A stretch of 27,868 nucleotides of DNA, from assembly GCA_902560025.1 (NCBI GenBank), contig CACEKL010000009.1, positions 1 to 27,868 of the forward strand, in the 5' to 3' direction. The notes beneath the pieces are model-generated. The model searched no databases. It saw only the letters and a list, made by a program, of their open reading frames with translations, and was not told where the DNA came from. This document shows positions 17,332 to 23,773 of the stretch, piece after piece. Numbering within the stretch: position 1 is the stretch's first letter; every line of letters begins with the position of its first letter. The translations under genes were made by a program, and so were the position numbers. This DNA comes from an uncultured Bacteroidota bacterium. GTDB lineage: Bacteria > Bacteroidota > Bacteroidia > Flavobacteriales > Flavobacteriaceae.

Positions 17332-17346
17332 ATTTGAAATAAAAAG

Positions 17347-18102
17347 ATGAAAATACTTATTTCCCCTGCAAAATCTCTTGATTTTGAAAACGAAGTGGAG
17401 ACAAGTCATAGCTCCAACCCTTTATTTGGTAAAAAAGCCAAACAGATTAATGATATTATTAAAGATTTATCTGCTCCTGATCTTGGTAAACTTATGAGTA
17501 TATCTCCTAAGTTAAGTGATTTGAACTGGAAAAGAAATCAAGAATTCCAGAATTCGGATTCATCTGAAAAGCAGGCTATCTATGCATTTAACGGTGATGT
17601 ATATGATGGCATTGATATATCATCAATACCTGCTGATAAGCATGAAAAAATTCAAGAAAGTATTAGAATATTATCTGGTCTTTACGGTATTCTTAAACCT
17701 TTTGATATTATTAAACCTTATAGACTTGAGATGGGAACGAAACTTTCAGTAAATGGTTCAAAAAATCTTTATGATTTTTGGAGTGAATCTGTAACTAATT
17801 CTATTACTGATGAAGTTTCTGATGACGAGCTTATTATAAACCTTGCGAGTAACGAATACTTTTCAGTCATAAATTCTAAATTGTTGAATAACAAAATTAT
17901 TTCTCCTCAGTTTAAGGACTTTAAAAATGGTAAGCTTAAAATAATTTCTTTTTATGCAAAAAAAGCTAGAGGATTAATGACAAGATATTTAATCGAAAAT
18001 GAAATTAAATCTGAAAATGATATTTTAGGATTTGACTACTCAGGTTATTCTTTTAGCTCCGAAGAATCTAAGGATTTATTAAACCCAGTCTTTGTTAGGT
18101 AA
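17347..18102 (+). CDS. yaaA: Peroxide stress protein YaaA (UPF0246 family)
   Basis: YaaA in E. coli lowers free intracellular iron during hydrogen peroxide stress and binds DNA; its biochemical activity is unclear. This 251-residue homologue is full length and has the characteristic MKILISPAKSLDFE start, the AIYAFNGDVYDGID stretch, SGLYGILKPFDIIKPYRLEM in the centre, and NLASNEYFSVI and ISFYAKKARGLMTR toward the end. It follows the pseudouridine synthase gene by 15 bp and is probably co-transcribed with it. Confidence 0.95.
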   Translation: MKILISPAKSLDFENEVETSHSSNPLFGKKAKQINDIIKDLSAPDLGKLMSISPKLSDLNWKRNQEFQNSDSSEKQAIYAFNGDVYDGIDISSIPADKHEKIQESIRILSGLYGILKPFDIIKPYRLEMGTKLSVNGSKNLYDFWSESVTNSITDEVSDDELIINLASNEYFSVINSKLLNNKIISPQFKDFKNGKLKIISFYAKKARGLMTRYLIENEIKSENDILGFDYSGYSFSSEESKDLLNPVFVR

Positions 18103-18169
18103 TTTATAAAAAGATTAAATTTTGACCTCTATATTTTATGAATGAATTATTTGTAAATTAGATAGAGAT

Positions 18170-18895
18170 ATGTTCAAAAAAATTCTTTTTTTAATTTTCA
18201 TCTTTCAATTTGGTTTTTCCCAAGAACGACAGTTAATTAAAGGAAAAGTCATTTATAGAAATATAGATGTTCCTGCAGCAAACATTGTTAATAATACTTC
18301 TCAAAATACAACTATTACTAATGATAATGGTGAATTTGAAATTTTAGCAAGAGTTGATGATGAAATTATTTTTTCTTCTGTTCAATATATCATTAGAACT
18401 GTTAGAGTGAGCGAAGAGATAATGAAAAATAAAAGATTGATAGTTCAAATTAACCAAAGAGTAAGAGAGTTAGATGAGGTTGTTATTACTCCTGATGATA
18501 CTGAAAAGTTCTTAGATCTCAAGGAGGAACAATTTAAAGGTTTTGACTATATAGCTGATAAGTCAACAAGAATCCAAAACATTCTAACTGATGACAGACA
18601 GGTGGTTAATGGATTAAATTTTGTAAATATATTTAAACTATTATCGACTTTAGTTGATTCTAAATCTGAAGAAGAAAAACTTAACATATCTCCTAGTGAG
18701 GTCCTTCCATATATTTTAGACGATAATTTTTTTTCAGATATTCTTAACCTTGAACCCTTTGAAACTTCGGATTTCCTTTATAAACTGGACTCAGATCAAA
18801 AGCTTAAAAACCTTATTTTAGAAAAAAATCAATTTTTAGTAATAGATTATTTATTAAAAGAAGTAGAGATATATAAAGCTCTGCAAGTAGAATGA
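18170..18895 (+). CDS. Secreted protein with CarboxypepD_reg-like domain (first of a tandem pair)
   Basis: The 241 residues start with a signal peptide ending FQFGFSQ, the common flavobacterial '...SQ' cleavage style. A beta-sandwich CarboxypepD_reg-like domain follows: LIKGKVIYRNIDVPAANIVN, TNDNGEFEI, DDEIIFSSVQY. It ends in a segment ELDEVVITPDD that resembles the linker before the plug of TonB-dependent receptors. There is no beta-barrel; the remaining 130 or so residues are acidic, predicted helical and unrecognised. It overlaps the next gene, a paralogue, by 4 bp (ATGA). A 67-bp gap precedes it; this contains TTTG at 18121-18124 but no exact -7 box. The function is unknown, probably periplasmic. 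Confidence 0.82.
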   Translation: MFKKILFLIFIFQFGFSQERQLIKGKVIYRNIDVPAANIVNNTSQNTTITNDNGEFEILARVDDEIIFSSVQYIIRTVRVSEEIMKNKRLIVQINQRVRELDEVVITPDDTEKFLDLKEEQFKGFDYIADKSTRIQNILTDDRQVVNGLNFVNIFKLLSTLVDSKSEEEKLNISPSEVLPYILDDNFFSDILNLEPFETSDFLYKLDSDQKLKNLILEKNQFLVIDYLLKEVEIYKALQVE

Positions 18896-19668
18896 GAATT
18901 ACCATATTTCTTTTACTTTTTTTTCCAATAATTTGTTTATCGCAAAGTAATGGTCAAAAGTTAATTGAAGGCACAGTCTATAACGATGAGTCATACTCAA
19001 TTGAAGGTGTTCATGTATTAAATATTACTTCAAACTATAATACAATTACAGACGCTAAAGGAAATTTTAAAATATATGCTAATCTAGATGATGAAATTAT
19101 ATTTTCTGCTATTCAATTTAAACGAAAGAAAATTATTATAAACGATGATTTACTAAATTCTATTTCAGTTAAAGTTTTTTTGGAGGAGTTTGTAAATGAA
19201 TTAGATGAGGTAATAGTTAACTCAAGTGGACTATCTGGTAACTTATCAACTGATCTACTAAACTCAGGTGTTATTGACCCAATTAATTTTGATGACCTTG
19301 GGATACCTGGTTTTACTGGCATTAGAATGGAAAAAATCCCCACTAATGCTCAGCTGGCTTCTGAGTTACTTTTAGCACCGCTAACAGGTGGTTTTGATAT
19401 TGAGAGAATGTATAAATGGTTTTCAGGATATTATAAAAACTTAAAAAAAGTAAGGGAATACAGTAATGATTATGACCTTATTGATCAGATAATAAAATTT
19501 TATGGTCAGAGTTTTTTTATTCAGGAGTTTGATCTAAAAATAGACAATATCCATAATTTTGTAACCTCAACATATTTGAATTATCCTGTAGAAGAAAATT
19601 TTAAAATCGGTAACTATACACTAGTTATAGAATATTTTAAAAAAAATTTTGAGAGCTTTAATAATTGA
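18892..19668 (+). CDS. Secreted protein with CarboxypepD_reg-like domain (second of a tandem pair)
   Basis: This 258-residue paralogue of the gene before it has a signal peptide ending PIICLSQS and the same beta-sandwich layout: KLIEGTVYNDESYSIEGVHV, TDAKGNFKIYANLDDEIIFS, AIQF. The closing NELDEVIVNSSGLSG again resembles the TonB-receptor linker. The C-terminal 130 or so residues differ from the first copy, including GIPGFTGIRMEKIPTNAQLA, and hold no domain I know. The Cys in the signal region lacks a good lipobox, so secretion rather than lipidation is more likely. The 4-bp overlap with the first copy suggests coupled translation and perhaps a shared complex. tatA starts 13 bp downstream. 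Confidence 0.82.
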   Translation: MRITIFLLLFFPIICLSQSNGQKLIEGTVYNDESYSIEGVHVLNITSNYNTITDAKGNFKIYANLDDEIIFSAIQFKRKKIIINDDLLNSISVKVFLEEFVNELDEVIVNSSGLSGNLSTDLLNSGVIDPINFDDLGIPGFTGIRMEKIPTNAQLASELLLAPLTGGFDIERMYKWFSGYYKNLKKVREYSNDYDLIDQIIKFYGQSFFIQEFDLKIDNIHNFVTSTYLNYPVEENFKIGNYTLVIEYFKKNFESFNN

Positions 19669-19681
19669 TTAGTTTTATGTT

Positions 19682-19957
19682 ATGATTCTCTTTATTAGTG
19701 GAGCAGAACTTGTTTTTGTTTTTTTTATTGTCTTACTTGTTTTTGGTGCTGATAAAATTCCATCAATTGCAAAAGGGCTTGCAAAAGGTATGACTCAGAT
19801 TAGGCAGGCAACTAACGAGATAAAAACTGAGATTTCAAAAAATACTGAAGTAAAGAATCCAACTAAATCAATCACGAAGGATTTAAATGATAGCGTTAGT
19901 GATATAAAAAAAGATTTTGATGATCTAAAAGACTCAATTAAAAGAGATCTAAACTAA
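19682..19957 (+). CDS. tatA: Sec-independent translocase subunit TatA/TatE
   Basis: Pore-forming component of the twin-arginine pathway that exports folded proteins. The 91 residues show the expected plan: a short N-terminus with Glu9 in SGAELVFVFF, one membrane helix (about 8-22), the hinge FGADKIP, an amphipathic helix (SIAKGLAKGMTQIRQA) and a charged tail. The length and absence of an extended C-terminus favour TatA over TatB. TatC is not in the window. Thirteen bp separate it from the upstream secreted-protein pair; neither of those carries a twin-arginine signal, so they are not obvious Tat cargo. It overlaps the converging methyltransferase gene by 9 bp. Confidence 0.93.
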   Translation: MILFISGAELVFVFFIVLLVFGADKIPSIAKGLAKGMTQIRQATNEIKTEISKNTEVKNPTKSITKDLNDSVSDIKKDFDDLKDSIKRDLN

Positions 19958-20587
19958 TCTTGAAATTGAAATCCCATCTCTAATTGGTAAAATGATATTT
20001 TTAAACCGTTTGTCATGATTAACAATTTTATTAAACTCAACAAGAGTTGAAGTTTCTTCATCCTTTTGTTTAGAATCTAATACCTTTCCAGACCAAAGAA
20101 CGTTATCTGAAATTATAATACCATTTTTGCTAAGTTTATTTGACACTTGATTGAAATAGTTGATATAGTTTTCTTTATCAGCATCAATAAAAACAATATC
20201 ATATTTTTCATTTAAGCTTTTTAATATATCAATAGCATTTCCGGTATGTTGAACAATGTTATCTCTAAATCCACTCTTCTTAAAATACTTATTCTGTATT
20301 TTAATCAACTCTTCATTTTTATCTATTGTATCAATTCTTCCATTTTTTGATAACCCTTCAGCAAGGCAAATAGTGCTGTACCCAGTATATGTTCCAATCT
20401 CCAAAATTTTGTCAGGAGATTTTATTTTAGATATAAAACTTAAAAATCTTCCTTGAATATGTCCACTTAACATTCTGGGCTGCAAAATCTTTTGATGAGT
20501 CTCTTTGCTTAGTTGAGATAAAATTTCTGGTTCTTTTTCAGAATTTTTATTTAAATAATCAGCTAATTTATCAGATATAAAGTCCAT
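19949..20587 (-). CDS. Class I SAM-dependent O-methyltransferase (caffeoyl-CoA OMT-like family)
   Basis: A 212-residue soluble methyltransferase with SAM motif I ILEIGTYTGYSTICLAEGL (about 61-79). The cation-dependent OMT motif DIVFIDADKENYINYF comes later (about 129-144, with metal-ligand aspartates) and is followed by GIIISDNVLWSGKV. These match the bacterial O-methyltransferase family related to catechol and caffeoyl-CoA OMTs, whose physiological substrates are mostly unknown. The gene begins immediately after the stop of the flavin reductase-like gene (TAAATG, 0-bp gap), so the pair is co-transcribed. Its stop overlaps tatA from the other strand. Confidence 0.91.
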   Translation of the reverse strand: MDFISDKLADYLNKNSEKEPEILSQLSKETHQKILQPRMLSGHIQGRFLSFISKIKSPDKILEIGTYTGYSTICLAEGLSKNGRIDTIDKNEELIKIQNKYFKKSGFRDNIVQHTGNAIDILKSLNEKYDIVFIDADKENYINYFNQVSNKLSKNGIIISDNVLWSGKVLDSKQKDEETSTLVEFNKIVNHDKRFKNIILPIRDGISISRLV

Positions 20588-21205
20588 TTATTTTTTTGGT
20601 CTTTGGTAATCAAATCTATCAAGAAGAGTTGGTAATGCATACCCATCACAGCCGTTAATTGTAACTACATTACCTTTATCAAGCCTTAAAAATCCTGTGT
20701 CACTAACTAAATCTTCATCAAAATATAATTTTTCAATACTTGCTACAACTAAAATAGTTCCGTTTTCTTCAATATTATATTCGTTAAGATATTTACAAAC
20801 TAGTTGAACAGGCGATCCTTTAACAAATGGAGCTTTGCATCCTTCCTTATATTCCTGTTCAAGTTGAGTCATATCAAACTCAGAAATTTCCTCTGGATAT
20901 TTAGCACTAGTATGGTGAGCTTCACTTATAATATCACTTACAATATGATTTACAGTAAAAAAACCTGTCTCCTTTATATTCTTGTAGGTATTTCTTGGCA
21001 CAGTCGTAGGTCTAAGTATGTATCCCAACATTGCAGGATTACTACCTAGGTGGGTTATTGAGCTAAATACAGCAACATTTTCAACTCCATCTTTTGAAAT
21101 TGATCCAATCAAATTAGCTGATTTGTAGCCTGTACACGAATTAATTAAATTAATTCTATAGAATTTTTGTAAATCGTCAAAGTCTTCTTTAGATAAATTT
21201 TTCAT
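20588..21205 (-). CDS. Flavin reductase-like FMN-binding protein
   Basis: The 205 residues fit the flavin reductase-like (split-barrel FMN-binding) family. They include NSCTGYKSANLIGSISKDGVENVAVFSS near the N-terminus (the first beta-strands with the FMN contact region), then GYILRPTTVPRNTYKNIKETGFFTVNHI, which is characteristic of this group. It probably binds FMN and either reduces free flavin or another substrate; the partner is not evident. It lies directly upstream of, and touching, the O-methyltransferase gene, and diverges from tRNA-Val over 41 bp. Confidence 0.88.
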   Translation of the reverse strand: MKNLSKEDFDDLQKFYRINLINSCTGYKSANLIGSISKDGVENVAVFSSITHLGSNPAMLGYILRPTTVPRNTYKNIKETGFFTVNHIVSDIISEAHHTSAKYPEEISEFDMTQLEQEYKEGCKAPFVKGSPVQLVCKYLNEYNIEENGTILVVASIEKLYFDEDLVSDTGFLRLDKGNVVTINGCDGYALPTLLDRFDYQRPKK

Positions 21206-21230
21206 TTTCTAAAAGTATAAAGAAATCTTT

Positions 21231-21238
21231 TAAATTTG
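21231..21238 (+). promoter_or_regulatory. Putative -7 box (TAAATTTG) for tRNA-Val
   Basis: Exact TAnnTTTG ending 8 bp before the tRNA 5' end, the distance expected for transcription starting at or next to the mature tRNA. No TTG -33 element is visible at 17-23 bp upstream. Confidence 0.48.
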
Positions 21239-21246
21239 CAAAGTAG

Positions 21247-21321
21247 GGGTGATTAGCTCAGTTGGTTTAGAGCACTACCTTGACAGGGTAGGGGTCACTG
21301 GTTCGAATCCAGTATTACCCA
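21247..21321 (+). tRNA. tRNA-Val (anticodon GAC)
   Basis: The 75-nt cloverleaf folds completely by eye: acceptor GGGTGAT/ATTACCC with one G-U pair, D-stem GCTC/GAGC, anticodon stem CTACC/GGTAG with loop TTGACAG (anticodon GAC at 21282-21284), a five-base variable loop, and T-stem ACTGG/CCAGT with loop TTCGAAT. The discriminator is A; CCA is not encoded. It would read GUC and GUU valine codons. The cognate valS lies at 5438. Confidence 0.96.
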
Positions 21322-21335
21322 CAAATTTATTAAAT

Positions 21336-21731
21336 ATGAAAGTGGTCTTAAATAACTCAGATACAATTGGAATTTTTACAAGTTTGATTTGTTCTATTCA
21401 TTGTTTTGCAACACCAATTTTATTTGTTGCTCAATCTGGTTTTGTTTCTGCTGAAATTCAGCCAATATGGTGGGAATCAATTAATTATTTATTCATTTTT
21501 TTGTCGTTTATAGCTGTGTACTATTCAGTAAGAAATACTTCAAAGAATTTTATGAAACTAATATTGTGGGCCTGTTGGCTATTTTTTGTAATAATAATTC
21601 TAAATGAAATGATTGGAATAATTGAAATTTCAGAATTATTTTCATATGTATCTGCATTTTCTCTTGCGTATGCTCATGTTTACAATTTGAAATATTGTCA
21701 ATGTAAAGATGGAGAGTGTTGTAATGACTAA
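21336..21731 (+). CDS. MerC-family membrane protein
   Basis: The 131-residue protein is mostly membrane, with about four hydrophobic helices. It carries the MerC-type motif SLICSIHCFATP near residue 16-27, with paired cysteines and the His-Cys step, and a cysteine-rich tail (YCQCKDGECC). MerC proteins of mer operons carry Hg(II) inward, but chromosomal homologues without merA or merR, as here, are common in Bacteroidota and their substrate is unknown. I use ATG 21336; extending the open frame upstream would place the start inside the tRNA. It begins 14 bp after tRNA-Val with no promoter of its own visible, so it may be made from the tRNA read-through transcript. Confidence 0.85.
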   Translation: MKVVLNNSDTIGIFTSLICSIHCFATPILFVAQSGFVSAEIQPIWWESINYLFIFLSFIAVYYSVRNTSKNFMKLILWACWLFFVIIILNEMIGIIEISELFSYVSAFSLAYAHVYNLKYCQCKDGECCND

Positions 21732-21769
21732 TTTTTATAAAGAGTGAACAATTTTTTTACTTTTGATAT

Positions 21770-22204
21770 ATGAAGAACAGATTATTTAGGATACCGTTAT
21801 TAACAATTGGCTTCATATTCATAATAATGGGTTTAAGGTGGATATTTGTTGATGAGCCATGGATGCTTGATAAGGTTGCCAATGAAGAAAGACTTAATAT
21901 GACATTTGAAAAATTATTTTCTAATGAAATTAATGATACTCTTCCAGGGTATTTACAACAGATCTATCGTTTTTTTGGTTTATGGGTTTCAATGATAGGT
22001 TTATTTATAGTTTCATTTCTTAGAGAAAAGTTTGTTGAGGATTCAGAAATAAGAAAATCTCTACTAATATGTACTGGTCTTACAGTCTATTTAGCTTTAA
22101 TCCTTGCATATATTTGGATTCCAAGTTCACCATTCATTTATCTTGGTCTGGGGAGTGTAATTCTTCACTCAATTTCTGTTATTGGTAATAGAAAGATTTC
22201 GTAA
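21770..22204 (+). CDS. Unrecognised four-helix integral membrane protein
   Basis: The 144 residues contain hydrophobic helices at about 7-25, 67-86, 94-114 and 118-137. A hydrophilic, mostly acidic loop of about 40 residues (MLDKVANEERLNMTFEKLFS and following) separates the first and second. The N-terminus is basic. I recognise no family with confidence; small unnamed DUF membrane proteins of this plan are frequent in marine Bacteroidota. It follows the MerC-like gene by 38 bp on the same strand and ends 3 bp from the converging racemase/dehydratase gene. Base composition matches its neighbours, so recent transfer is not indicated. Confidence 0.8.
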   Translation: MKNRLFRIPLLTIGFIFIIMGLRWIFVDEPWMLDKVANEERLNMTFEKLFSNEINDTLPGYLQQIYRFFGLWVSMIGLFIVSFLREKFVEDSEIRKSLLICTGLTVYLALILAYIWIPSSPFIYLGLGSVILHSISVIGNRKIS

Positions 22205-22207
22205 ATA

Positions 22208-23143
22208 TTAAAATGGTAGGTTTTTAAGATCTACATTGCCTCCTGTAATTATAATACCAATTTTCTTTCCTAAGAACTGTTCTCTGTTTTTTATAACTCC
22301 AGCAAGGGGAAGAGAGCAAGAAGGCTCACATATTATCTTTAGGTGTTGCCAAATTAATTTCATTGATTCAATGATTTCATCTTCTGTAATTCTTATAATT
22401 GACTTTACTTCCTTAAGTATTATAGGAAAATTATTATCTCCAAGTTGAGTCTTTAATCCATCTGCAATAGTATTAGTAGTTTTGTTTGATTCAATTTTAC
22501 CACTAATTAAAGATCTATAAGCATCATCCACTTCAAGAGGTTCTGTTCCAATAACCGAGCATTTATCTCCAAAATATTTTACTGCTAAGGCTGTTCCTGC
22601 AATTAATCCTCCCCCTCCAATTGGAACAAGTATATGATCAAAAGAACCACATTCTTCAATGAGCTCTTTACATGAAGTGCCCTGTCCAATTATCACATCC
22701 ATATTGTTTGAAGGATGAATAAAAGTAGCACCCTTTGAATCTACAATTTCATCAGCAGCAGTTTCCCTTGCAGCTAGATTTGGTTCACATTCAATTAACT
22801 CTCCTCCATAACTTTTAACTGCTACTTTTTTTATTTCAGGAGCATTAGATGGCATTACTATATAAGCCTTGATTCCAATATTTTTTGCTGCTAGTGATAT
22901 AGCCTGTGCATGGTTACCGGATGAGTGCGTAACAACACCATTATTTTTTTGTTCATCGGAAAGTTTTAGAATTGCGTTTGCTGCCCCTCTCATTTTAAAT
23001 GCCCCCATTTTTTGAAAATTTTCGCACTTAAAATATATATCAGCTCCTGTTAAATTGTTTATCAGCTTTGAGTTTAATACAGGCGTATTATGAATAAATG
23101 GTTTAATCCTATCATGACAATCAATTAAATCATTTTTTGACAT
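22208..23143 (-). CDS. Serine racemase / threonine dehydratase-like PLP enzyme (fold type II)
   Basis: The 311-residue single-domain protein has the PLP lysine in QKMGAFKMRGA (Lys50), the substrate/phosphate loop THSSGNHAQA (72-81), the PLP-phosphate glycine loop VPIGGGGLIAG, and the C-terminal IIITGGNVDL. The HSSGNH form and the stretches CEPNLAARE, TIADGLK and ITEDEIIESMKL are closer to eukaryotic-type serine racemase/threo-3-hydroxyaspartate dehydratase than to IlvA. The regulatory ACT-like domain of biosynthetic threonine deaminase is missing. It may racemise or deaminate serine or threonine; which one cannot be told. Its ATG lies one base beyond the stop of the upstream CxxC redoxin gene. 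Confidence 0.9.
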   Translation of the reverse strand: MSKNDLIDCHDRIKPFIHNTPVLNSKLINNLTGADIYFKCENFQKMGAFKMRGAANAILKLSDEQKNNGVVTHSSGNHAQAISLAAKNIGIKAYIVMPSNAPEIKKVAVKSYGGELIECEPNLAARETAADEIVDSKGATFIHPSNNMDVIIGQGTSCKELIEECGSFDHILVPIGGGGLIAGTALAVKYFGDKCSVIGTEPLEVDDAYRSLISGKIESNKTTNTIADGLKTQLGDNNFPIILKEVKSIIRITEDEIIESMKLIWQHLKIICEPSCSLPLAGVIKNREQFLGKKIGIIITGGNVDLKNLPF

Positions 23144-23144
23144 T

Positions 23145-23699
23145 TTACTTCCACTTTATATTACACCCTATACTTGGTTTCTGAAGTTTAGTGTTTTCCT
23201 TTCCAGACAGAAGACATTCAATTGCATTTTCTATGTCAGCTCCATCAGATAAAGTATCATTACCTGGTCTTGAATCGTCTAATTGACCTCTATATACTAA
23301 CTTTAAATTTGAGTCATAAACATAGAAATCAGGGGTACATGCAGCATCATATGCTTTGGCAACATCTTGAGACTCATCATATAGATATGGAAAAATAAAA
23401 TCATTCTCAATAGCATTTATTTTCATTTTTTCAGGACTATCATCAGGATAATTTAAAACATCATTACTAGAGATTGCCATAAACTTAATATCCTCTCCAT
23501 GATACTTTTTAGATATTTTTGTTATAGTTGGATTTACATGTTTAACATATGGACAATGGTTGCAAATAAACATTATAACTGTGCCTATTTCTCCTTTATA
23601 CTCTTTTAATGAAATGTTAGTTTCAGAATTAACATCTGGAAGATTAAAATCAGGAGCCTCAGATCCTAGTGAAATCATATTTGATGGAGTTCTAGCCAT
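23145..23699 (-). CDS. Thioredoxin-like (AhpC/TSA-type) redoxin with CNHCP motif
   Basis: The 184 residues form a thioredoxin-fold protein of the AhpC-TSA/redoxin group. It opens SLGSEAPDFNLPDVN, then FICNHCPYVKHV with the CxxC pair Cys46 and Cys49, and later AYDAACTPDFYVYD, where a Thr-Pro stands at the usual cis-Pro position, and YRGQLDDSRPG. There is no signal peptide or membrane anchor, so it acts in the cytosol, unlike TlpA and ResA. It is first in a two-gene operon with the serine racemase-like gene and diverges from ppc across 74 bp. It may be a thiol reductase or peroxidase; the partner is unknown. Confidence 0.9.
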   Translation of the reverse strand: MARTPSNMISLGSEAPDFNLPDVNSETNISLKEYKGEIGTVIMFICNHCPYVKHVNPTITKISKKYHGEDIKFMAISSNDVLNYPDDSPEKMKINAIENDFIFPYLYDESQDVAKAYDAACTPDFYVYDSNLKLVYRGQLDDSRPGNDTLSDGADIENAIECLLSGKENTKLQKPSIGCNIKWK

Positions 23700-23742
23700 A
23701 TAAAATCTATTATTTATTAAAAGTAAAAAAAACCATCAAATA

Positions 23743-23761
23743 TTAATAACTTTGTTATTAA
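23743..23761. repeat. Inverted repeat TTAATAAC-TTT-GTTATTAA in front of ppc
   Basis: Perfect 8-bp arms around a 3-nt centre in the 74-bp divergent gap between the redoxin gene and ppc, ending 12 bp before the ppc ATG. The symmetry axis lies inside the proposed -7 box. The geometry would suit a dimeric repressor site. It lacks a following T-run and has a very short loop, so a terminator is unlikely. Confidence 0.5.
23747..23754 (+). promoter_or_regulatory. Putative -7 box (TAACTTTG) of ppc, embedded in the palindrome
   Basis: Exact TAnnTTTG at 23747-23754; transcription would start around 23761, with a leader of about 12 nt. No TTG is found at 17-23 bp upstream, where the DNA is an A-rich run. 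Confidence 0.42.
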
Positions 23762-23773
23762 CCTAACCAATTA

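Noticed and set aside
18121..18153. TTTG followed 21 bp later by ATTATTTG upstream of the first CarboxypepD_reg-like gene.
   Set aside because: The second element fails the TA of TAnnTTTG; too weak in AT-rich DNA to call as a promoter.
21210..21242. Minus-strand TTTG-N21-TACTTTTA before the flavin reductase-like gene.
   Set aside because: The -7 box has one mismatch and ends 4 bp from the ATG, leaving no room for a start site upstream of the codon.
21249..21335. An open frame that would extend the MerC-like protein upstream through the tRNA.
   Set aside because: It overlaps a complete tRNA-Val cloverleaf, and the MerC family begins near the ATG at 21336.
21336..21731. Calling the MerC-like gene part of a mercury-resistance operon.
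   Set aside because: No merR, merA, merT or merP is present, and such orphan homologues are common.
21758..21765. TACTTTTG, an exact -7-like box before the 21770 membrane gene.
   Set aside because: It ends only 4 bp before the ATG, so transcription would begin at or inside the start codon, and there is no -33 element.
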